Origin: Brachionus koreanus
Taxonomy: Eukaryota; Rotifera; Eurotatoria; Ploima; Brachionidae
Length of the DNA stretch: 64,000 bases
Assembly: GCA_016987375.1 (NCBI GenBank)
Contig: PJRA01000343.1
Location: forward strand, 888,036-952,035
Direction: 5' to 3'
Shown: positions 36,153-48,009 of the stretch, in pieces
Numbering within the stretch: the first letter of the stretch is position 1
How the letters are laid out: the number at the start of each line of letters is the position of its first letter
Notes under the pieces: generated by a model
Seen by the model: the letters and a program-made list of their open reading frames with translations, nothing else
Told to the model about the DNA's origin: nothing
Database searches by the model: none
Translations under genes and position numbers: made by a program

Positions 36153-36899
36153 AATAAAATCAATATATTAGCTTGGTTAAATAAATATTTGCTTTTTTTT
36201 TGTTTTTCCTAATAAATATTTTCGATGCTGCTAATTTAAATCAAAAAATGTTTCGTTTGGTAACAGACACTTAAATTTTTATTTATGATAAGAAAAAAAT
36301 ACCAAATAATAAACTAAAGTCGTAAATAGGATAAAATCAATTTTCTTTTTCAAAATAAAAAAAATAAAACACTTAAATTTATAATTTTGTATTCTATAAC
36401 AGGTGATCTTCAGATTTAAAATACTAAATAAATTAAAAATACCTTGTCATAGAGTAAGACATATTGTCAATGAGTAAAAACCAGCATGGGAATTTTTTTT
36501 GAATATATAGCAATGGTTTTCAATGGCAGAAAATAAAAAAATAAAATTTTGGCTGGAACATACTGGCTTTTCTTTATGTTGAGAAATACTTCTAGATTAA
36601 ACAATGCTTAAGAAATCATTTTTGAATATCAAAAAAACTTCTTGGCTACCTTTGAGTGTTATGTACTTTATGCCATGTGAAACAATGTATTTCAAGTTCT
36701 TGTATGCAAATTTTCAAAATTCATCTCGAAAAAAAAAAGTTCAATTTTTTAATGTTCATTAAAATGTTCAAAACATTTAAAAAGACAAAATTGCATGAAG
36801 TAAATAAAAGAAGCACGATAGATGAAAATACTAGGAGCAATACTAGGATTCAATGAAGTCATTGACAATAGATGGAAATAAATAAAAAAACTATAGCGT

Positions 36900-37285
36900 G
36901 CTGATATAAAAAGAGAGATATTACAAAATTTGTTGATTTGATTTTTCATTTCTTCCATAAATATGGATACACTTGTTTTCTTATACCAATTTATACTATC
37001 CATTTTATTTAGTTCTTTATATTTCTGGATTAAATCACCTATAATGCGTCTCAATTCAAAGCTAGTTGGACCCAAAGTCGTACAACTTTCTCCATAATTT
37101 AAATTCCTATTTAATTTAGGTATTCTAGTTAACCATACAGGCATATCATTTTCAAGGTTTGGTCTAATATAGCAAATATAAAGTCTTTTCCATATATCAG
37201 TTTCACGTGTTTTAAAAGTTTTCTTCAATATACTAAGCTTAAATAGTAAACCATTGTGTGTTACAGGATCGACGAAATTCAAGAA
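36900..37285 (-). mobile_element. LINE reverse-transcriptase C-terminal remnant
   Basis: Minus-strand translation gives LKKTFKTRETDIWKRLYICY then IRPNLENDMPVW, then, after a deletion, FELRRIIGDLIQKYKELNKM. It matches the region after the RT core shared by the LINEs at 42.3 and 55.5 kb (LY-SYVRPHLEYA--W, RRKRGDLI-TFKI). The part linking these blocks is deleted and no catalytic motif is present. Confidence 0.6.
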
Positions 37286-37289
37286 TATA

Positions 37290-39573
37290 ATGTCAACTTT
37301 TTGTTTAATTGATATCTTATATGTGCTAAATAGTCGATTGTTTCTAGTTTCTAGATTGATTTAGCTGATAATTTATTAAGAACAAATGTAAACCATCAAC
37401 ACCATAACTTTTTTCAGCCATATGACATATAATAAAAATATGACATATGACATATCTTGTGGCAACTTCTTGTTTTCAAATATTTAAAAAAGTTTATTTA
37501 AAATCCACATTGTTAATTTTTAATTTAAATATTTTTAATTAGATAATGTAAGTCACTAAATTCTTAATGCTTCAAAAATTCCAGCTTTTTCTGATTCCTT
37601 TCTCTATCTGTAGATTTTTTTTTTACTTTTTTTCACTAAGTTTGCTTAGTTCTTAACTGTTTCCAATTTTATATGTAAAATTGAATCTACGAATTTAACA
37701 AAAAACAAATATAAAAAATTTACTAAAAATTGCCATCTTTTCAAACTATGAAAAAATCTATTTTGAAACAAGTTAATTAAATTTTAATCAAAAAGATTTT
37801 AGGGAAAGTTTTTTTTTCTGTTTTTCATCGAAATAATTGGTATAAGATAGTGTATTTCATATCTTTGCTTTCAAAATTGTCCGAATAGATTTATTTCCAA
37901 ATAAATAATCTGATGTTTTGTCAATATTTTAAACTTCGAATCCATTCAAGTAATTTTGGATGATATAGATGAAATTGTTTAGTTACAGTTATTTTTTTTT
38001 GGTTTTTAAAAATTTAAATTTGGGGAATTTTTTGATTTAAGCAATAATTTTTTATCAACTAAAAATAATTTTTTTATTTTTTTCTGATATCTAACAATAC
38101 TTGAGAGAAAAACAAAGCAACAAAAACAACACGTTTTTTAGCTGTTTTTTAATTTTTTTGTGGATATTAATAGAAATATTGAAATAAAAAAAAGATTTAC
38201 TTATGTATTAAATACCTTTTTAACTTATAGTTTATTAGAATTTAATGAATAAATAATTTGTCTCTAGAAAACGTCATTCCAAATTTTTGTTTAAATAAAG
38301 CCAATAATGTTTATTTGTATGTAAAATTTCAAATAAAAATTCTCAATAATCCAAGCATATCCAGCATTTAAATAAATATCAATGATTGATTTTCATTTTT
38401 TGGCTCATATTTAACTTAATTAATAATTAATTGTTATTAATGACTTAAGACGAAAACTAATAATTAACTTAAAACTAATCTTTAGATTGGAAGGTTAGCT
38501 AATATTAAAAAAAAATAAAAAGAATTTTCAGAATATGTTATGATCAATTAGTTGAATATAAAATTTCATAAACGTGGAAAAAAAATTTTTGGTTATTATT
38601 TCTCTTCAATTGCAAGCTGCAATTAAAAAATAGATAACAGACTGACTGAAAAGAGCTGCCAAGAGGATCTTTTCCCTCTAAATTATATTTTATAAAATAA
38701 TAATTTTAAGAAAGATATTGCTTTACTTAAGAGAGTACAGAGAAAATTTTTTTTCCATTTATTTATTGTTTTTAATCTAATTTAAAACACTTAAATTTAT
38801 AAAACATATTGATCATGTGTAATATCTTTTATAAAGTATGTAATATAGTTTAAATTATTAAATAATTGTTTAGTTCTAACAATTTATGCATGTCTCGTTC
38901 TGAAAATTGAATCAATAATTATACAATAATTTCGTGTCAAAAAAATAAACTTATGATTAAGATATTATATAAGAATCATGCAAAAGGATTTTTAGCTTTA
39001 CAGTTAGTTTAGATTAATTAGAACTAAAGATGTTCAAATATACAGTATTTATAATTGTCACTGTCAAATTTTAAAATATGTCATTTTATAAAATAATTTG
39101 TCAAAATTGTAAAATCTGAAAAAAAAAGAACTTATTTTGCATTTTGACAAATTCATGTTTTCAAGGCTAATCAATAAAAATCCTTTGTCTAATAGACTGA
39201 TTAACACTTCATTTATTTAAATTTTATATAAAACATTAAAAAGTTTTAAAAATAAAATAGATGTTTTGACTAATTAAAAAAAATTAAACATTCAAAAATT
39301 TAAATCAAATCTTTAATAAAATTGTATTAGTTAAAAAAATTTGCGAAACGATTTTTAGACTTTAAGTAAAATTTAGTTTTTGTTTTTTATTATATAATCT
39401 ATAATGTACATTTTCATTTTTATTAAATAAAAATTTTTTTTATATATTTGGTTTCAACTAGTGTTAAAAAGTAAAAGTTTTTGTTAAAATTAAAATTTGT
39501 TAAAACAATTCATTTAGAATATAATCCTTAAATAAGGATGTTTTTCATGATCCATGCTTTTCATTTTCTCCTC
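37290..39573. other. Gene-free AT-rich stretch before the gap
   Basis: No coding exons or complete repeats recognised; a short tandem of ATATGACAT words occurs at 37419-37459. Upstream exons of the WD40 gene seen after the gap could lie in or before the gap, but none is visible here. Confidence 0.5.
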
Positions 39574-40377
39574 NNNNNNNNNNNNNNNNNNNNNNNNNNN
39601 NNNNNNNNNNNNNNNNNNNNNNNNNNNNNNNNNNNNNNNNNNNNNNNNNNNNNNNNNNNNNNNNNNNNNNNNNNNNNNNNNNNNNNNNNNNNNNNNNNNN
39701 NNNNNNNNNNNNNNNNNNNNNNNNNNNNNNNNNNNNNNNNNNNNNNNNNNNNNNNNNNNNNNNNNNNNNNNNNNNNNNNNNNNNNNNNNNNNNNNNNNNN
39801 NNNNNNNNNNNNNNNNNNNNNNNNNNNNNNNNNNNNNNNNNNNNNNNNNNNNNNNNNNNNNNNNNNNNNNNNNNNNNNNNNNNNNNNNNNNNNNNNNNNN
39901 NNNNNNNNNNNNNNNNNNNNNNNNNNNNNNNNNNNNNNNNNNNNNNNNNNNNNNNNNNNNNNNNNNNNNNNNNNNNNNNNNNNNNNNNNNNNNNNNNNNN
40001 NNNNNNNNNNNNNNNNNNNNNNNNNNNNNNNNNNNNNNNNNNNNNNNNNNNNNNNNNNNNNNNNNNNNNNNNNNNNNNNNNNNNNNNNNNNNNNNNNNNN
40101 NNNNNNNNNNNNNNNNNNNNNNNNNNNNNNNNNNNNNNNNNNNNNNNNNNNNNNNNNNNNNNNNNNNNNNNNNNNNNNNNNNNNNNNNNNNNNNNNNNNN
40201 NNNNNNNNNNNNNNNNNNNNNNNNNNNNNNNNNNNNNNNNNNNNNNNNNNNNNNNNNNNNNNNNNNNNNNNNNNNNNNNNNNNNNNNNNNNNNNNNNNNN
40301 NNNNNNNNNNNNNNNNNNNNNNNNNNNNNNNNNNNNNNNNNNNNNNNNNNNNNNNNNNNNNNNNNNNNNNNNNNNNN
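39574..40377. other. Assembly gap (804 N)
   Basis: A run of undetermined bases. It removes all but the last part of a WD40 gene. Its printed length may be an estimate rather than the real distance. Confidence 0.99.
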
Positions 40378-40544
40378 GTAATTTAGCTAGTATATCAAAT
40401 GATGGAAAAATAAAAGTATGGGATCTGGAAAATCAATTAAATTACACTCTCATGTCCAATATGAATGATATTTCAGCACTTGCCGTTCTAAATAACGGTG
40501 ATATTGTAAGCGTTGCAAAAAACAGTATTAAAGTTTGGACATGA
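40378..40544 (+). CDS. WD40-repeat protein, C-terminal end only
   Basis: Directly after the gap an open frame reads NLASISNDGKIKVWDLENQL, continues through ISALAVLNNGDIVSVA and ends KNSIKVWT with a stop at 40542-40544. LASISNDGKIKVWDL is a textbook WD40 strand d (GH-A-x-SxDGxIKxWD type) and the final IKVW closes the last blade. The start and all earlier blades are lost in the gap, so the family cannot be named. Confidence 0.75.
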
Positions 40545-41005
40545 ATCCGAGATTCAATGATATTAATAAACTATTTAAAATAAAACAAGTTTATAAAATA
40601 TTAAAAAATATATTTTTTTTAAGAAAAATGTTCTATGAAATTTGGAATAAAGTAAAAAAAAATCTCATAACTTTTATTCTAAAGTTTTTTACTAGTTCTG
40701 TAAATGCAAAGTTGCATCAAAAGTAAATTTTTCAAAGCTGGAAAAAATTGCATTAATTTTTTAAAATGCTTAGATCTTTAATTATATAAAATTAAAAAAA
40801 AATTGATATTATTAGAATTGAGAAATTTAGGCAAAGTTTTTGATAATCAATTAAAAATAATCATCGCAAATAGACTTATTTAGAAAGTACTGTAATATTT
40901 TTTTTTCTAAATTGATTAAATTTAATTTATTTATTAGAATATTAGTCAACACTGTGATATTAACTAAAAATAAAAAACAAAATTTGAATTATCAACTAAA
41001 ATAAA

Positions 41006-44000
41006 TTAATCGCTAGTTTCAGATTTGACTTGAGAAAAATACATCGGATCTGAAAATATCCATTTTTGAGATTTGCTGTCAGGGTCACAATTCATCGTCA
41101 TTATTACTGAATTTCTTAGTTCACTAATTCCCAAACAAAGACCAGATCCTCGGTTTTTTAAAAATTTTCTATGTTCATCGTAATCCCACACTTGAAGCGC
41201 TTCGGATTCTCGACAAGTACTTAATTTTACTGTGCCACCTTTGACTGTAGATTCCAAACACAAACCCATACCTATTAGATTTTTTTTTATCGAATATTCA
41301 ATCATTTGATTTCCTCCTTTTCCATGACACGATGAAGCTCCGCAGTCTTCGCCACTTTTTCTTTTTAAAACATCCAAACAAAAATTATATTCTTCATTTT
41401 TTATCTATTAATAAATAAAATTTTAAACAAAATGATTTATAAATTATTTGAATTTTTCATACACTTCCTAGATGATAATAGTACAAAGGTAAATGTGTTT
41501 CAGGATAAATATTGTCCAAATACCATCTGAAAGATTTACATTGTAATTTTTTTCTTAATTCAACTCGGTTAGTTATGTTTCCAGCTTCAACTGTTAGCAA
41601 GTCTGGCATAACATTGTAGAAATATTTTGAGTATTCATCGGTCCATACCTCAATAACTCGTCGTGTGTTTCGGAAAATTACTTTATTGGTACCACCTGGA
41701 AATTTGTAAGGCGTTTTTTTTCTAAAAACGTGACCAACATGACTACAAGGTAGAATCAACAAAGTTCCGCCACACATCCAAATCTTAAAAATATTGTCTC
41801 ACTTTACTTTGCTTAAATGAATTTTTTTTCTAATAAATACTCTGAGAGACAATTCGATGTTTTCAGCACCCCAGATATCCATGCCTTCGTCATAAGCACC
41901 AAGTTCATAGAAAAAATTCCTTTCAATAACAAACAAGCCGCCAGCCATTGTTGGAGTTCTAAAATTCACTAAATTATATAAAAATTGAACTTAAAATTGC
42001 AGTGTCAAGATGAAACAGAATGACTCAATCCTGTCCTGATATATATATCTCACTCAACTCAAAAAGTCGTTTAGAGACTGTTAGTAATTTAAGTTTTTTA
42101 TTTGATTATTTATTTGATTAAAATTTTATTATTTTAAGTGTTGAATTGCATCGAGTGTTTTTAAAACATTTACCATTGGGCTAAATGTGAGTTTTGAGTC
42201 AAGCTTAATGCTTAACTTTTTCTTCACATTTTAAATTTTAAGGTCTAAATTAATTTTTGATTTAGTACATACTTAGAGAGTGCAGTGATGTTATGAAAGA
42301 GTGCAGTGAACCGCTGTCTTTTTGTTTAAATTATCATTCGAGTCTAGTATGATACCAGCTTGTTGGAAAAGAGCTAATGTTACTTCAGTATACAAGAAGA
42401 AAGGTTGTACAACAAATCATGAAAACTACCGTCCAATATCGTTTTTATCGATATTAATAAAAATAATGGAGAAGCTAATAAGAGATGAAATGGTAATGCA
42501 TTTATCGGAACAAAAATTACTTTCTGTTCATCAACATGGTTTTATGCGTGGTAAATCCTGTGTAACCAATTTGTTAGAAACTTTAGATATAATCACTGAG
42601 GCCCTGAATAGAGGATTCAGTGCTGTGGTAGTATTTTTAGATTTCTCGAAGGTGTTTGATCGCGTTTTGCATAAGGTACTAAAGATCAAGTTAAACAGCT
42701 ATGGATTCACCGGAAAGCTTTTGGTGTAGCTCGAAAATTTTCTACAAGATAGGAAACAGAGAGTAATGATAGGTCAGTATAAATCTGATTGGGTTGATGT
42801 GCTAAGTGGGGTTTCACAAGGTTCAGTTCTTGGTCCGTTACTATTGACAAGATGGTTGAGTGGTCGAAACGTTTGAGTATGGAATTTAATGAATCTAAGT
42901 GTAAAGTAATGTATATTGGCAACTCAAAAATTGCTAGGCAAAAAATCTCAATGTTAAGTGCAGATAATTTCAGAGTTGAATTAGCTGAGACTAATGCTGA
43001 GCGCGATCTTGGTGTAATTGTGAACAACAAACTCAAATGAAATGATCAAATTGACATCTGCGTTAAAAAAGCTAACAACATGCTTGGTATGCTCAATTGT
43101 TTTTGCAGCTTTACAAAACATATGTTAGAAGAGGGATATATTTAGACTTGAACAAGTACAAAGAAGAGCAACGAAACTTGTTCCACAAATAAGAAGTTTG
43201 AATTATGAGTCAAGATTAGCTAACTTGGGATTAGAAACAATAAAAGATTGGCGAGGGCGTGGAGATCTTATTCAATTTTATAAAATCCACAAAAATTACA
43301 ATCATGTCAATTGGTACTAAAATGCGAAACTCATGAGCTCAGTGAAAAATGAAAGACCAAGTGGAGGTGTAAGAGGAGCAAAGCATCGCATATGCTCGAA
43401 GCTAACAAAATGTGAAACAAGACGAAACTTTTTATCAAATCGAGTAGTGAACAATTGGAATGTGCTGCCAACGTAGCGGGAGTAAAGAAGTAATCCTATC
43501 AAATGACATAAACGAATTTATCAAAGTGGATTCTGAAACTCCAATTCATTATTATTATATAAAAAATATTGTACCTTAAAGGTAACGATTCGTCATTACT
43601 TCTTCTGAGATCTTCACGCTTAGGCACTGGTACCCAATGAAATACAAATTTTGCATCAAAACCTCCATAGGTTTTTTCCGAGCCGGATGCATAACCAAAA
43701 TTTTGATATGATATGACATCTATTATCGGATTTACAACTGCTTTTCTATTACGAAAAAAAAAATTTTAAATGAAAAAATAATTAATTTTTAAATAAAAAT
43801 TCAAAAACCTATTTTTTTTAATTTCAAATAGCAAAGGCGGCAGCCATCCATTTGTGCATTCAATATGAGCATCAAGAAACGTGATTGTGTCCCCACTGGC
43901 CGCATTTGCACCCCTCAATCTAGATCTCATTAAACCCATGCGAACCTGGTTGCGAATTATTTTGACCGGCACAGGCAAAGTTTTAACAAATTCATCAAGT

Positions 44001-44795
44001 GGTTCGTGCAAGTATTCTCTATCCACACTGGCGTCATCAACGAGAATTATTTCTTTCAGATACCGTTTTGGACTTTTGTTGCAAATGCTGGTTAGTCCTC
44101 GCAATAAAGTCGAGTTTCCTTCATTGTGGTAGACTATAACCACACTAGTATTTGGAAGATCTATCGGATAAGAACGTTTTTTACATCTTAAGAAATATGC
44201 ATAAAAAAAAAAGATACTAATTTATTTAAATTAAATAATACGAGTCAGATCGAATGTCTGGAATAGACCGATTCAAAGCGATTAAATCCGAGGCAACAAT
44301 ATCAAACTCGTTTTCTTTAAATCTTTCCTTAGAGCTTTCTTTTAAATTATCAGGTATGTTGACCCCTTTGCCGTTTTCGCCATGCCAATCGGGTGGGTTT
44401 GTCGACTCGTTGGAAAACTCTTCAACCATCCACTCAGAATTATCATTGTCTGCTTTTTGTTTTTCCAGCTCAGGGCCTCTGATAAGCAGTTCTTCTAAAG
44501 ACTTGGGCTGTATGTCTAGTTTGGGTAAAATTTTATATTCCTTGGTAAATGATTCATTTTCTTCAACACTTTCTTTTGGCAGCAATTTGAAAAGTTTTGA
44601 ATACATTTCTTGATTTTGAACTAGTTGCATTTCAAGATTGTTGATTCGAAATTGACACTCATCTGTAATTGAAACTTTGGTTCGAATGTTGAATAAAGTA
44701 TGATAAAAACCAGCACCAACTATCAGCCATATAAAAGAGGTTAAAACGATTGCTTTGATGATTGATGTTTGAATGTCATTTTTTTTGGTGATCAT
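41006..44795 (-). CDS. galnt: Polypeptide N-acetylgalactosaminyltransferase (GALNT family)
   Basis: Golgi type II enzyme that starts mucin-type O-glycosylation by moving GalNAc from UDP-GalNAc to Ser/Thr. Six exons on the minus strand: 44795-44242, 44186-43809, 43745-43575, 41958-41841, 41783-41463, 41404-41006; 646 residues. Order: short cytoplasmic tail; signal anchor ([17 protein letters not shown], about 15-32); an unusually long acidic stem to about 175; GT-A catalytic domain with ILVDDAS, the metal-binding LDAH of the DxH motif, [17 protein letters not shown], a [13 protein letters not shown] motif (WGGEN in most relatives) and [20 protein letters not shown]; and a ricin-type lectin domain ([29 protein letters not shown]). 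The body is closest in my memory to the GALNT1/13 group. [10 protein letters not shown] replaces the usual HNEAWSTLLR. All catalytic blocks look intact. Intron 3 (1.6 kb) carries a dead LINE; the others are 55-63 nt. Confidence 0.93.
42280..43566 (+). mobile_element. LINE (CR1/Jockey-type) in intron 3 of galnt, defective
   Basis: On the strand opposite to the host gene. RT blocks in order: [91 protein letters not shown], then a jump straight to [20 protein letters not shown]. The segment that should hold the catalytic (Y/F)ADD box is deleted. Later blocks are [34 protein letters not shown] and [16 protein letters not shown], with several stops. The 3' end is ATT-repeat-like (about 43548). It is 5'-truncated before the RT domain. 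Confidence 0.8.
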
Positions 44796-45740
44796 TTCAA
44801 ATCTTAAAATAAAAGCTCACGTAGTAAATTTGTTAGAAATTCATTTAAATTATGACTAGTTTTTAATTTAAAAATTTTATATATAAATTATGGCATCTTT
44901 TGTGTTCAGATATGCATAGAAATTTAAATTTTTTCATAATTTTTTTTTGCTCATTTGTATTTGTAGAAGACCAAAGTCAAACTTTTTTTTTAACTATGTA
45001 GCAAAGTTAATTATGAAAAATATTTTTTTTACGGTGAATCAATTTTTAGATTTGAATGTTGTTTTTAAATTGTTCCCCTAGCCATTTAATTATTCAAGAA
45101 ATTTTAAATTAAGATAAAGTTTTTTTTTCAATTTTAATTTTTGATATTTTAAAATTATTTGAATTAGTGATAGACCTAAAAAAAATAACTAAGTTTAAAT
45201 TTTTTTTCTATTACGGCAATTCATATATTAAAAATTCTTATTTCTTATTTTTAATTTTTTAAAATAAAATTATTAAATATTTCTTAACATTCATATAAAT
45301 ATGTGTTATACTTTTTTTATTTTTAAGATTTTTTTTAGAACAAAGGTAAAAACAATTATAAACAATCCTGATAAAATTAAACAAGTAATAATTTAAACTA
45401 AAATGTGGTGATTTGTGATCAACAATTTGTGATGTGGATTTGATAAATTCACGAAATTCTAACAACAAATTCAATTTAAAAATAACCAGCGATATTTAAA
45501 AAAAATTTATTTTGATTTTTTTTTCTAAGTGTAATTGCAGATTAAAAGATTGATTTGAAAAAAAATATTAAACTTTATTGCAAATTTTGTTGATAAAAAA
45601 AAAGCCGCGAGAAAATTTTAGAAGCTAACGAGTGTATTGTTATAAGAGTGGACAAGACCTTTCCCAATTTTTTACAAAATTTAAAATCAGACTGATACTA
45701 GCTTTAAAATTAAAAAATTATTTCAAAAAGTTGAATTTTT
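44796..45740. other. Gene-free stretch upstream of galnt
   Basis: AT-rich with long T runs. It should contain the galnt promoter, but no element is recognisable. No exons seen. Confidence 0.5.
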
Positions 45741-45759
45741 GATAAGCTATAAAAAATGT

Positions 45760-46110
45760 TCTACAATTTGCCTAAAGATGATCTTGTAAGACGATTCATT
45801 GTTGTTGGATACAAAATATGTTCTGTTTATCGTTGGCTTGATAGTATAGAAAAAGATATAATTTTCAAGAGAAAAAAGGAAGTAAAATACCTGCGATAAT
45901 AGCAACGAAACTAAAGGTGGGTAAGCTTTGAACCTATTTCAATAATAAATCGAGTCGTTCTCAAAGAAAACTGTCTAGAAAGTTCAATTGCCACTTTATT
46001 TATATCGGAAATAAATAAATAAAGATGTTAAAGAAGTATACAAACATCAAAAAGTATAAAAAAAACGAGACCACATTTAAATGCTAACCAGGAATGATAT
46101 TTTTTATAGC
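45760..46110 (+). mobile_element. Tc1/mariner-type transposase N-terminal remnant
   Basis: DDLVRRFIVVGYKICSVYRW reads as the first helix-turn-helix of a Tc1/mariner transposase. KKGSKIPAIIATKLKVGKL takes the place of the GRP linker, and SSRSQRKLSRKFNCHFIYI matches the second helix-turn-helix pattern (S-RK-A-KF-vS---I). Stops at about 45897 and 45930 break it and no DDE region follows. It lies about 350 bp upstream of uri1. Confidence 0.5.
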
Positions 46111-46462
46111 AGTAAAATTAGCAACACGCCAGAGAGTGTACATTTTTTTAACAATTAAAAAAAAAGTATTTTATAAAAAAAAACGTAAAAAGAAAAAAAT
46201 TTTGCTCATTTTGTATTTAAATTTCTGTAATTTTGAATAAGGGCTGAATATAGCCTTATGAATAAAAGCTTTCAAAAAATAAAATAAATAAATAAATCTA
46301 TTTAAAAAATTATCAAAATTTGATTTGGTAGTTTTTGTAAATTATTGTATTCTTTAAAATAAAAAATAATTCAAATTTTGATCAAATCACGTGTTATTTT
46401 AGTTATAAATATATTTTAATTTTAATATCATAATTTAAATTTTGAATAAATCATTTTCAAAA

Positions 46463-47840
46463 ATGTCCGCAAATTTTGAAAAATTGGAACATTTTGTTCG
46501 ACTTCAGACAGAACAACAAAATGTAAATGTCAATTCATTTATGAATTTTATTTATTATAAACATTTATTTAAAGTACATGCAACTATGTCTTAAAAAAAT
46601 TAGCGATTGGCAAAGGTTCAAAGATGACTATTTGAATTTAAAATCACGATTGGATACACTACCCCATGAGCTTAGATACCAAGTCACTGTTCCCTTATCC
46701 AAAGTAGCATTCATGCAAGGAAGATTGGTTAACACAAATGAAATTTTGGTTCTTCTAGGTGACAACTGGTTTGTGGAAAAATCAGCAAAACAGGCTTGCG
46801 ATGTTATTGATCGAAGATTGGAAAATATAAACAAATTCCTCGATGATCTTGAAAAAGAAAAAAATAATCTAACTGAACAAATAAACTGGACTAAAAACTT
46901 ACTCAAAGTAAAGCATGATTTTGAGCTTTTTTAAGTTGAAAATTAATTTTTCTGCTAGGAAAAAGGAGATTATGTGAATATTGAGGAAAAGTACGAGGAA
47001 AATAAACCCACACAAGTAAAAAGAAGTCTAACTGATGGGCAAAAGAAAGAAATACGCCGCAAACTTCAAGAAAAAGCTTTGAAAACTTCGTTAGAGCTTG
47101 AGAATGAAAAAAAACAAAGACTAAAAGAATTCCATCAGCCAAAACAACAAGTAGTAGAAGAAAAGGAAGAAGAAATTGAATTCGAAAACAGAAATGAAAA
47201 TTTTATGCAAAAACTTGAGGAAGACATTAAGAATTTAGATTTGGGAGAAAAGTTCGAGGAGGACAATCTTAGAGAATTAATTAAAGAATATGACGAAATA
47301 ATAGACAGAAAAAATAATGCAAAAGTAGAAAATTCTTTGAAAAAACAAGTAAAATGGTCAGATGTTGAACGAAACAAAATAAAGATCGAAGAGATCAAAG
47401 ATGAAGATAATGAAGAGGATGAAAATTTTAGCGAGGAAACTGAAACTGACGAGAGTGAATGTCAAAGTGTAGAACCGATTAGAATAGAAATAAAACACAC
47501 AAAAGACGAAATAACTGATCAATTAGATAGAAAGCTAAAATTTTCCCGCGACAAAGACAAAATTAATTCTCCAGCTGATATCTTTACTTTATTTAATAAG
47601 CCAAAATCAATTTTAAAAAAGACTGATTCATTTAATTTAGTTGAACAGACTTTCGAGCCCGATTCTGTCAGAAGAGAGACTAAAAATGCTAAAATGGAAA
47701 AATTCGAACCTCAAAAAGCTTTTACTGGAGAAATAATTGAAAAAAATGTTTCCTTAATTGAAAATGAAAAGAGCTGTGAAAGAGGATCCCATAAGCCTGT
47801 TTCAAAATTTAAAGCTTCTAAATTCAGTCAAAATAAATAA
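46463..47840 (+). CDS. uri1: URI1, unconventional prefoldin RPB5 interactor
   Basis: Scaffold of the R2TP/prefoldin-like complex that helps assemble RNA polymerases and acts downstream of TOR. Exons 46463-46522, 46575-46907 and 46959-47840, introns of 52 and 51 nt, 424 residues. Residues about 5-145 form an alpha-prefoldin fold: coiled coil, then ISDWQRFKDDYLNL, VPLSKVAFMQGRLVNTNEIL, VLLGDNWFVEKSAKQA and a second coiled coil. This matches human DWQRFK, FMPGKLVHTNEVTVLLGDNWF and SAKQA. The acidic middle (SEETETDESECQS) precedes the C-terminal family signatures SPADIFTLFNKPKSILKK (human TPADIYRAF, PRKSILK), AFTGEIIEKN (human AFSGTVIEKE) and the end VSKFKASKFSQNK (human VSKFKAARLQQKD). No breaks. 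The 3' end lies 169 bp from the end of the convergent gene on the other strand. Confidence 0.95.
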
Positions 47841-48009
47841 TTGTTCTCATTGCCAAATTTTTATTTTTTAACTCCAAAAGTCACTCTAAATAAATTAGTT
47901 AGTTTTTGTTTTTGTTTTCATAAATTAAAAATCACTTTAATTTAAAAAAAATTTAATAAGTAAATTACTTAACAACATTTATTTATTAAAAAACATAACA
48001 AAATTTGAC

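Noticed and set aside
37419..37459. Possible CRISPR-like short tandem (ATATGACAT words)
   Set aside because: Only a few overlapping short words without spacers in a eukaryotic AT-rich region; simple microsatellite-like sequence.
39538..40386. Long frames across the N run
   Set aside because: They exist only because undetermined bases contain no stop codons.
40535..40726. Frame overlapping the end of the WD40 exon
   Set aside because: It overlaps the WD40 stop in another frame and has the composition of non-coding AT-rich DNA.
46628..47398. Minus-strand frames across uri1
   Set aside because: Antisense shadows of uri1 coding exons.
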